This document shows positions 48,401 to 58,200 of a DNA stretch of 64,000 bases, piece after piece. The stretch lies in assembly GCA_015143295.1 (NCBI GenBank), contig CM026556.1:16988547-17052546 (forward strand). Direction: 5' to 3'. Numbering within the stretch: position 1 is the first letter of the stretch; every line of letters begins with the position of its first letter. This DNA is from Tetracentron sinense (Eukaryota; Streptophyta; Magnoliopsida; Trochodendrales; Trochodendraceae). Both the position numbers and the translations under genes were made by a program. The notes below the pieces were generated by a model, which searched no databases, was not told where the DNA came from, and saw only the letters and a list, made by a program, of their open reading frames with translations.

Positions 48401-48751
48401 TTCACAGCCTCAGACTTTATAACGTTCTCATCCACAATTTGATTATCCAGCACAGAGATAGAGGTGATTCTGTTGAAGCTACATCGAGATAGGAGGCTTT
48501 TGTAGAAGAAGCTGGAATTACAGTCCCCAAGAGAGAGGTCATCGAATCCAGGATTTTTGCTTGATTGTAACTTCTTTGTAGCTTGCGGCGGAAGAATAAT
48601 TAGCAAGGATCTGCTTTTCAGCTGCTATAAGAGAGTCATCAAGAGGGTTGTTGTGAAGTTGGACCTGGATGTCATTGAGGGCGATTTTAAGATCTGCAGC
48701 ACAAGAGGAGAGATTAGCAAAATGAACCTTACTCAATAGGCGAAGTTTAAC

Positions 48752-48764
48752 TTTCAGAGCAAGT
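48752..48764. repeat. Target-site duplication of LINE-d, first left copy
   Basis: TTTCAGAGCAAGT here, a second copy TTTCAGAGCACGT at 48792-48804, and the right copy TTTCAGAGCACGT at 49861-49873. Three copies instead of two mean the 5' junction was formed in a complex way, with 27 bp of filler between the two left copies. Confidence 0.85.
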
Positions 48765-48805
48765 CAGTCCAGATGTGTTTTCTGGACTGAATTTCAGAGC
48801 ACGTC

Positions 48806-49782
48806 AGATTAACTACCTCCAAACGCAAGACCGTCTTCTCAGTCTACATATCACCACTCAGTCCAGATGTGTTTTCTGTTGGGCATCCCCAGAGAATACT
48901 AGTCATCTGTTCTTTGATTGCAGATTCACGAATCAGATATGGACTTATGTGCTCAACTTATGCTGCTACCCCTCTCGTTTGATTCTTCCTTGGGACCGTG
49001 AGGTGGAATGGGCTGCCAAAGAATTCCATGGTTTGAATATAGTCCCAAACATTAAGCGAATTGTTTTTTGTGCCACGATATACCATATTTGGAATGAAAG
49101 GAACAGCAGAATTTTCTCTAATTCTTCCAAGCCCATTGAGAATATTATCAACAACATCATCACCGATACTAGATTGAAGTTTGGTGCATCCACTGCCCAG
49201 GTAGAAGATTCGGCACACACCAGAAGATTTTTGAATCAATGGCAGATATATCCTCGATTTACCATCAAACCACAGCTATGGTGCTCTTGGTCCCCTCCCC
49301 CAATAGATCATTGGGTCCTCAACAGTGATGGCTCTGTAAGAAATGGAGGTGCAGGTTTTGGTGGAATCATTCGAAACAATTTGGGTGTCCCTTTGGTGGC
49401 TTATGCTACTGGAATAGCTGATACAGACATCCTAAAACTTGAGATCATGGCCATTGCAAGAGGGTTGGAAATTGCACGGCAATTTGGTGTGAACAAACTC
49501 GTGATTGACTCAGACTCCTTACAAGCTACAAGATTCCTCAAATCCACCAGTGAACCCCCTTGGACTCTAAGTAACCTTGTTGCTTACTGCAAACTTCTTC
49601 TGACAGATTTCCACTCTTATTCTATCCACCACATTTGGCGTGAAAGCAATACTTGTGCTGATTTTTTGGCAAAACTTTGTACTAGTATCTCCTATACAGT
49701 TCTTTTACCTAGAGAATTTCCCTCTGATCTTTCTTCTCTTCTTGAGAAGGACAGAGTTGGTTGTAAATACCTTAGATTGTAA
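48806..49782 (+). pseudogene. LINE-d ORF2 remnant: zf-RVT and RNase H, open but 5'-truncated
   Basis: An open frame over the C-terminal quarter of ORF2, ending at its natural TAA (49780-49782). The zinc-binding stretch CVFCWASPENTSHLFFDC lies near 48873. RNase H has NSDGSVRNGGAG (about 49320), the Glu in KLEIMAIARG, LVIDSDS and TCADFLAKLC, so its active-site residues look complete. Endonuclease and RT are missing, so it is dead on insertion, as most truncated LINE copies are. At the positions that differ, this copy probably keeps the ancestral state and LINE-a has the later mutations. Confidence 0.9.
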
Positions 49783-49809
49783 TCTCTTTTTCTATTAATA
49801 TATCTGGTC

Positions 49810-49826
49810 GGGGTCCGCCTAACCCC
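49810..49826 (+). other. 3'-terminal hairpin of LINE-d
   Basis: GGGGT-CCGCCTA-ACCCC, identical to LINE-a, 12 bp before the A-rich tail (about 49839-49860). The tail is AAAAATAAAAAAATAAAAAAAA-like, so it is interrupted rather than a pure A run. Confidence 0.6.
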
Positions 49827-50705
49827 AGCTTACCTTCCAAAAATAAAAAAATAAAAAAAATTTCAGAGCACGTAATTTTTGAGTGAGCCGAAACATTGGG
49901 TTGCCTCTGATAGGAGAAAGCCAAGATTCAGCCACTGTTGCCTTAAATTCTGGATGTCTAGTCCAATGAGTGAAGAATTTGAATGGTTTTTTCCCTTCAG
50001 GAGTGTACTGTCTAATAGTGGCCAGCAAAGGAGAATGACCAGAGATTCTGTGAGGAAGAAAGGATGCTTCAGAGGCGTTATACTTGCTGCACCAATGGAT
50101 ATTAGTTAAGACCCTATCAAGCTTACATTGGATTCTATTGCTTCCGGAGTGAGAAGAGTTATTCCAAGTGTAGAACAGGCCAGTGCTTTTGAGATCAAAC
50201 ACTTCATTATGAAGCAGACAGTCAAGGAATTCAGTAGCTTTGTTTGGCTGGAAGGGAGTGCCTCCAAGTTTCTCCCTTTGGGAGCACACCAAGTTGAAAT
50301 CGCCCAAAAGAATCCAAGGTTCCATACTAGGTCCAAGCGAGGACAGATCAATCCAGAGGCCTCGGTGCTCTGAAGCAATGGTGGAGGCATATATAAATGA
50401 GGCTAGAAATGAGTCTGAGTTATGGTGATCAAAAATACAACAGTGGATAAGCTGGGCAGATTTGTAAATCACCTGAACATCACAAAATTTTTGCTCCCAG
50501 AGAATCCAGATTTTCCCAAGAGTAGAGAATTGGTAATTTTCAATGAAATTCCAGTCCTTAGCTATATGCTTAAGAATCCTTGCCGCATCTACATGCCGTA
50601 CTCTGGTTTCCAGGATTGCCATAACAGAGATTTGGTGCTTGGAAATAAGCTTACGAACTTCATCTTGCTTGAGACTAATATTGAGGCCTCGAATGTTCCA
50701 AGCAG

Positions 50706-52166
50706 CTATACGGCGCATAACGCGTAAAGAGGGGAGGTTCTGCTCTGAATACCTCGAGCAGCAACAGGGGGTCCAGGAGAAGGACTGAGCTTGCCAACAT
50801 CCTGAGAAGATGGTTTATGAGTACTCAGATGGGTCTTGCATCGAGAGAAAACCGAGGCCTGAAGTTCATCAAGGACTGATCGGTTGATAGTATCACTAAG
50901 GGCATCAAATCGGTTGGGACTGGTGAAGCTAGATTTGAGCTGGGTCAATGTCCTGGAGCCAAGAGAGGTATCAATTGAGGAGCTATGAAAATTCGGTTGA
51001 GAGGCTACATGACCATCTAAAGGTTCCTCGCTCCAAGATTCAGAATCAGGTAAGGCAACCGCCGAGACAGAAATGAGAGGAAGCGAAGGGGTACTGGTGC
51101 GTGAGGTAGGCAAATCCACAAGCACATGGGAAACAGGGATTGGAAAAGGAGCGGCCTCACGGTGAGGGTCAAGATGTGGTTCAAGTATCTTATCAAACAC
51201 TTGGTTGCCAAAGTGGCGGACTGGGGAAGGTTTGTAAGTTGCGAAGCCAGAGGTTCGAGGGTATTCATCATCGAGGTCTGAAGAGACAAAGGGGGTTTCA
51301 GAAGTTGGAGATTTGGCAGGGGATATGGTTTTGTCATCAAGATTGATAAAGACCCCTTCCGAAGTGGAAGAATCAGAAGGAGGAAGAACCGGAGTTTTCG
51401 GAACAAAGATGTGCTTAGTAGTGCAGCGAGACTCCAGGTGACCAAAGGACCAGCATTTAGTGCACTTCAAGGGTTTCTAGTCATAAACCACTCTCTGTTG
51501 GAAGAGGGTTCCATCCGACGACATTACATCAATGTGGTCAGGAAGATTGTCTTTTGCAGAGATTTCAACACAGATTCTAGCAAATGAGAGGCGTTCTTTC
51601 CCCGTTGTAATTTTATCAGTGTACAAAGGATTACCGATCACACTAGCAAGACGACTGAGCGTCTTTTGGCCCCAGAGATGAAGCTGGAGGCCAGGAAGCA
51701 TAATCCAAAGAGGAAGAGAGGATATAAGTGGTTTTTCGAGCTTTAAAGAAGGACACCAAAATCTGAGAAAGAAGGGTTTTTTGTCAAAAAATCAAGGCCC
51801 ATCTTCTAAGATTCGAATCTTGTCTTCTTAGCAGCTGATGTCAAAGACAAATAGACCATTGTCGAGACCTAGAACCTCCAAATGCCCTTTTGGGGACCAG
51901 ATCTTGTGGACATTCTCTTCAGACTATTAAAGTAGGGCTTAGAGCCAAGCACGAAGCCGATCAGGGCATTGGACCAACGGGGCTATGCCTTCGTCCAGAT
52001 CTTCGGGAATACAACATGCTGTTCGTTTCCCATTCACGAGATCGGGAGGAATGAAGCAGAGAGAAGCGTCAATTGAAGATGCCCTAGAGGAGTCAAAGAG
52101 AGAAGACCAAGGTTTTGGACTAGAGGGTGGAGGAGGTTCTGCTGGCCCAGGGTTAGCAGACGCCAT
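50706..52166 (-). pseudogene. LINE-c ORF1: gag-like RNA-binding protein (DUF4283 + CCHC), disrupted
   Basis: The start is ATG at 52166 (MASANPGPAEPPPP), similar to LINE-a (KPWSSLFDSSR versus RPWSALFASNR). A frameshift lies near 51940, and several stops follow through the DUF4283 region, where LPGLQLHLWGQ is still readable at about 51700. In the knuckle lead-in the codon for Trp of YDWKPLKC is TAG (about 51480), the same G-to-A type of change seen in the LINE-a knuckle but one motif earlier. From 51470 the frame is open: CTKCWSFGHLESRC, a proline- and serine-rich region, then TSPNRFDAL. It ends at 50706, and its last codons overlap the ORF2 ATG (50718). Confidence 0.88.
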
Positions 52167-52225
52167 AGTTACGAGAATGAAACTCAGAATCGCCTCGAAA
52201 AACTAATGCTTTGAAGACCATCAAA

Positions 52226-55200
52226 CATACTTAGAAAGTATACTTCAGCCTAAACATACAAACGCACACCATATCCAAACATGTGGTCGGATTTCGATGC
52301 TGTTTTTTCTAACGCATGTATTTCGACCCAACCTAAGTGTGGGATTTCGTTTCGATGGAATCGGAGCCCATTTGCCAGATTTGGGCACCGAGAGGCCCGA
52401 AATCCATACTTAGAAAGTATTCTTCAGCCTAAACATAAAAACGCACATCAAATCCAAACCAGGGCGGTCAGATTTCTATGTAGTTTCTTTTAACACATTT
52501 ATTTCGACACAGCCTAAGTTTGAGAATTTGTTTCGATGGAATCTGAGGTCGTTTGTCCGATTTGAGCCACGAGTCGCCAATAATCCATAATTAGAAACTA
52601 TACTTTGGCCAAAACCTACAAACGCGTACCAAATCCAAACCGGGGGTCGGATTACGATGTCGTTCATTCTAATGCGTGTATTTCGACCCCACCTAAGTGT
52701 GAGAATTCGTTTCGTTGGAATCCGAACTCGTTTCCCCCATTTGGGCCCTGAGAGGCCCGAAACCATACCTAGAAAGTATACTACGTCCTAAACATACAAA
52801 CGCGCATCAACCCAATCTAAGTGTGGGAATTCGTGTCAATGGAAACCGAGCCCATTTGCCTGATTTGGGCACCGAAAGGTCCGAAATCAAAAATTAGAAA
52901 GTATACTTACGCCTAAACTTACAACAGCGCACCAAATCCAAACGGAGCCGGATTTCGATGTTGTTTCCTCTAACGAGTGTATTTCGACGCAACTTAAGTG
53001 TGAGAATTCGTTTTGATTGAATCCGAGGTCACTAGCCCTATTTGGGCACCGAGAGACCAAAATCCATACTTAGAAAGTATACTTCGGTCTAAAGCTATGA
53101 ATGAGAAGCAAATCAAAACCGGGGGTAGGATTTCGATGTCGTTTCTCTTAACGCGATTATGTCAACCCAACCTAAGTGTGGGAATTCGTTTTGATGGAAT
53201 CCGAAGTCGTTTGCCTGATTAGGGCGATTAGAAACCAAAGTCCATACTTAGAAAGTATACTTAGGCCTAAACCTACAAACGTGCCCCAAATCCAAACCGG
53301 GGGTCGGATTTTGATGTCGTTTCTTCTAACGAGTGTATTGCAACCCAACCTATGTGTGAAAATTTCTTTCGATGGAATCCAAAGTCGTTAGTCTGATTGG
53401 GCAGCTAGAGACCAAAGTCGATACTAAGAAAGTATACTTAGGCCTAAACCTAGAAACGCGAACCAAATTCAAACCAAGGGTCGGATTTTGATGTCGTTTC
53501 TTCTTACGAGATTATTCCGAGCCAACCTAAGTGTGGAAATTTGTTTCGATGGAATCCGAGGTCGTTGGCTCTATTTGGGCACTGAGAATCCCGAAATCCA
53601 TACTTGGCAGGTATACTTCGAACTAAACATACAAACGCCCACCAAATCCAAACCAGGGTTGGATTTTGTAGTTGTCTCTTTTAACACGTGTACTTCGACT
53701 ATATCTAAGTGTGGGAATTTATTTCGATGGAATCCGAGGTCGTTCGCACGATTCAGGCACTGAGAGGCCCAAAATTCATACTTAGAAAGTATACTTCGGC
53801 TTAAACATATAAACGCGCACCATATCAAAACTGGGGTCGGCTTTCGATGTTGTTTCCTCTAAAGCATGTATTTCGACCCAACTTAAGTGTGAGAATTCGT
53901 TCTGATGAAATCTGAGGTCGTTTGCCCGATTTGAGCACCGACAGGACCGAAACTCGCACTTAGAAAGTATACTTTGGCTTAAGCATACAAACGTCCACCA
54001 AATCCCAACCGGGGGGTTGGATTTCAATATAGTATCTTCTAACAATTGTATTTCGACCCAACATAAGTGTGGGAATTCGTTTTAATGGCATCCAAGGCTG
54101 TTAACCGATCTTGGCACCGAGAGACCGAAATCCATAATTAGAAAGTATACTTTGGCCAAAACTTACAACCGCGCACCAAATCCAAACGGGGTCGGATTTC
54201 GATTTTGTTTCCTCTAACGCTTGTATTTCGACACAACATAAGTGTGAGAATTCGTTTTGATTGAATCCGAGGTCGTTAGCCCGATTTGGGCACCGAGAGG
54301 CCAAAATCCATACTCAGAAAGTATACTTCGGCCTAAACCTATAAATGCGCAGCAAATCCAAATCGGGGGTAAGATTTCGATGTCATTTCTTTTAACGCGA
54401 CTATGTCAACTCAGCCTAAGTGTGGGAATGGATTTCAATGGAATCCGTAGTCGTTTGCCTGATTTGGGCGCTTAGAAACCAAAGTCCATGCTTAGAAAGT
54501 ATACTTAGGCCTAAACCTACAAACGTGCACCAAATCCAAATCGGGTGTCGGATTTTGATGTCGTTTCTTCTAACGAGTGTATCACGACCCAACCTATGTG
54601 TGGAAATTTGTTTCGATGGAATCCGAAGTCGTTAGTCTTATTTGGGCACCTTGAGACCAAAGTCAATACTAAGAAAGTATACATAGGCATAAACCTAAAA
54701 ACGTGAACCAAATCCAAACCAATGGTTGGATTTCGATGTCGTTTCTTCTTACGAGTGTATTCCGATCCAACCACAGTCCGGAAATTTGTTTCGATGGAAT
54801 CCGAGGTCGTTTGCTCTATTTGGACACCGAGAGGCCCGAAATCCTTACTTGGCAAGTATACTTCGGCCTAAACATACAAACGCGCACCAAATTGAAACCA
54901 GGGTCAGATTTCGATGTTGTCTCTTTTAACACGTGTACTTCGACTCAATCTAATTATGGGAATTTATTTCGATGGAATCCGAGGCCGTTTGCACGATTTA
55001 GGCATTGAGAGGCCCGAAATTCGTACTTAGAAAGTATACTTCGGCCTAAAGCTACAAATGCACACCAAATCCAAACCGGGGGTCGGATTTCGATGCCGTT
55101 TCTTCTAACGCGTGTATTTCGACTCAACCTAAGTGTGAGAATTCGTTTTGATGGAATCCGAGGTCATTTCCCCAATTTGGGCACTGAGAGGCCGACATCC

Positions 55201-58200
55201 ATACTTAGACCCTACCTAGGTGTGAGAATTCGTTTCGGTGGAATCCGAGGTCGTTTCCCCAATTTGGGCACCGAGAGGCCGACATCCATACTTAGAAAGT
55301 ATACTTCAGCCCAAACATACAAATGCGCACCATATCCAAACCGGGGGTCGGATTTCGATGCTATTTTGTCTAACGCGAGTTTTTCGACCCAATCTAAGTG
55401 TGGGATTTCGGTTCGATGGAATTCGAGCCCGTTAGCCAAATTTGGGCAACGAAAGGCCCGAAATCCATACTTGGAAAGTATACTTCGGCTAAACATACAA
55501 ACGCGCACCAAATCCAAATCTAGGTCGGATTTCAAAGTTTTTTCCTCTAACGCGTGTATTTTGATCCAACCTAAGCGTGACGATTCTTTTTGATGGAATA
55601 TGAGGTCGTTTGCCCGATTTGAGCTCCATGACGCCCGAAATCCATATTAGAAAGTATACATCGTCCTAAACATACAAATGCACACCAAATCCAAACCGGG
55701 GGTCGGGTTTCGATGTTGTTTCCTCTAACGTTTGTATTTTGACCCATCCTAAATGTGAGAATTCGTTTGGATGGAATCCAAGGTTGTTTGCCCTATTTGG
55801 GTACCGAGAGGCCTGAAATCAATTTTTAGAAAGTAAACTTCGGCCTAAACCTATAAACACGCACTAAATCTAAACCAGGGGTCGGGTTTCGATGTTGTTT
55901 CCTCTAACGCTTGTATTTCAACCCATCCAAAGTGTGAGAATTCGTTTTGATGGAATCCGAGGTTGTTTGCCCGAATAGGGCACCGAGAGGCGCAAAATCT
56001 ATAACTAGAAAGTATACTTTGGCCAAAACCTACAACCGTGCACCAAATCTAAACCGGGGTCGGATTTTCATGTTGTTTCCTCTAACGCGTGTATTTCGAC
56101 ACTACTTAAGTGTGAGAATTCGTTTTGATGGAATCCGAGGTCATTTCCTCAATTTGGGCTCCGAGAGGACGAAATCTATATTTAGAAATCATACTTTAGC
56201 CTAAACATACAAACGAACACCATATCCAAACCGGGGATTGGATTTTGAAGCCGTTTATTCTAACACATGTATATCTTACCCGATTTGGGCACCGAGTGGC
56301 CCGAAATCCATAATTAGAAAGTATAGTTTGGCCAAAACTGACAACCGCGCACCAAATCCAAACGGGGTCGGATTTCGATGTTATTTCCTCTAATGCGTGT
56401 ATTTCAACACAACTTAAGTGTGAGAATTCGTTTTGATTGAATCCGAGGTCGTTAGCCCGATTTGGGCACCGAGAGGCCAAAATCCATACTCAGAAAGTAT
56501 ACTTCGGCCTAAACCTATAAATGCGCAGCAAATCCAAACCGGGGGTAGGATTTCGATGTTGTTTCTTTTAACGTGATTATGTCGACCCTGCCTAAGTGTG
56601 GGAATTCGTTTCGATGGAATCTGCAGTCGTTTGCCCGATTTCGTCGCTTAGAAACCAAAGTCCATACTTAGAAAGTATACTTAGGCCTAAACCTACAAAC
56701 GCGCCCCAAATCCAAACCGGGGGTCAGATTTTGATGTCGTTTCTTCTAACGAGTGTATTGCAACCCAACCTATGCGTGGAAATTTCTTTCGATGGAATCC
56801 AAAGTCATTAGTCTGATTGGGCACCTAGAGACCAAAGTCGATACTAAGAAAGTATACTTAGGCTTAAACCTAGAAACGCAAACCAAATTCAAACCAAGGG
56901 TCGGATTTTGATTTCGTTTCTTCTTACGAGTGTATTCTGAGCCAACCTAAGTGTGGAAATTTGTTTCGATGGAATCCGAGATCGTTGGCTCTATTTGGGC
57001 ACTGAGAAGCCTGAAATCCATACAAACACCCACCAAATCCAAACCATGGTTGGATTTTGATGTTGTCTCTTTTAACACGTGTACTTCGACTCAATCTAAG
57101 TGTGAGAATTTATTTCCATGGAATCCGAGGTCGTTTGCATGATTCAGGCACTAAGAGGCCCAAAATTCATACTTAGAAAGTATACTTCGGCCTAAACATA
57201 CAAACGCGCACCATATCCAAACCGGGGTCGGCTTTCGATGTTGTTTCCCCTAACGCATGTATTTCGACCCAACTTAAGTGTGAGAATTCGTTCTGATGAA
57301 ATCCGAGGTCGTTTGCCCAATTTGAGCTCTGACAGGACCGAAACTCACACTTAGAAAGTATACTTCGGCCTAAGCATACAAATGTCCACCAAATCCCAAC
57401 CGGGGGTCAGATTTCAATATAGTTTCTTCTAACACTTGTATTTCGACCCAACATAAGTATGGTAATTCATTTTGATGGCATCCGAGGCCGTTAACCGATC
57501 TTGGCACCGAGAGACCGAAATCCATATATAGACAGTGTACTTCGGCCTAAACCTACAAAAGCGCACCAAATCCAAACCGGGGGTCGGATTTCGATGCCGT
57601 TTCTTCTAACGCTTGTATTTCGACTCAACCTAAGTGTGAGAATTCGTTTTGATGGAATCCGAGGTCATTTCCCCAATTTGGGCACTGAGAGGCGTCCCAT
57701 ACTTAGATCCTACCTAGGTGTGAGAATTCGTTTCGGTGGAATCCGAGGTCGTTTCCCCAATATGGGCACCGAGAGGCCGGCATCCATAATTAGAAAGTAT
57801 ACTTCGGCCTAAACATACAAATGCGCACCATATCCAAACCGGGGGTCGGATTTCGATGCTATTTTGTCTAACGCGAGTTTTTCGACCCAACCTAAGTGTG
57901 GGATTTCGTTTCGATGGAATTCGAGCCCATTCGGCTGATTTGGGTAACGAAAGGCCCGAAATCCATACTTTGAAAGAATACTTCGGCCTAAACATACAAA
58001 CTCGCACCAAATCCATATCGGGGTCGGTTTTCAATGTTGTTTCCTCTCGCGCTTGTATTTCGACACAACTTAAGTGTGAGAATTCGTTTTGATTGAATCC
58101 GAGGTCGTTAGCTCGATTTGGGCACCGAGAGGCAAAAATCCATACTCAAAAAGTATATTTCGGCCTAAACCTATAAATGCGCAGCAAATCCAAACCAGGG

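Larger units (their letters stand above)
48765..49860 (+). mobile_element. LINE-d, 5'-truncated L1-type copy nested in LINE-c
   Basis: A plus-strand fragment that begins in the zf-RVT domain (from about 48806, NYLQTQDRLLSL) and runs through RNase H, the 3' hairpin and an A-rich tail ending at 49860. It sits in the LINE-c ORF2 between its endonuclease and RT domains, in the opposite orientation. Its RNase H protein is about 97% identical to LINE-a by eye (five differences in some 180 residues), so the family was active after LINE-c inserted. At its 5' junction, 48765-48783 repeats 19 bp found inside the element at 48859-48877. Confidence 0.93.
45450..50718 (-). pseudogene. LINE-c ORF2: endonuclease-reverse transcriptase-RNase H, interrupted and degenerate
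   Basis: The start is ATG at 50718 (MRRIAAWNIRGLN), overlapping the last codons of ORF1. The endonuclease has ILETRV and LLGDFN, but its SDH motif reads ISGHSP, a change of a catalytic Asp to Gly. The reading reaches KLRALK, is cut by LINE-d, and resumes at 48751 as VKLRLLSKVHFANL. RT has KSPRPDGY (Gly to Arg), IKIDLLKAFDTVRW (about 47850), FADDLFVF (about 47540) and a shift between 48200 and 48118. zf-RVT is CFFCQAHPENTKHLFF. RNase H has NCDGSVRPS and IASDS, followed by TAA at about 45712; the same frame continues with ETNKAADYLANFC to a final TAA at 45450-45452. An additional TAG lies near 45597. Confidence 0.9.
45381..52225 (-). mobile_element. LINE-c, near full-length L1-type retrotransposon split by LINE-d
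   Basis: A minus-strand element of about 5.7 kb of its own sequence, plus a 1.1-kb nested insertion (48765-49860). Poly(A) is read as T at 45382-45391, then comes a degraded 3' hairpin, ORF2 (50718-45450), ORF1 (52166-50706) and a leader of only about 60 bp. It has a perfect 15-bp target-site duplication. The proteins are related to LINE-a but clearly diverged from it. Several stops and shifts make it inactive. Confidence 0.93.

Noticed and set aside
48958..49239. Minus-strand open frames opposite the LINE-d zf-RVT/RNase H region
   Set aside because: They are antisense shadows of the plus-strand ORF2 remnant. The same shadows appear opposite LINE-a at 6235-6516.
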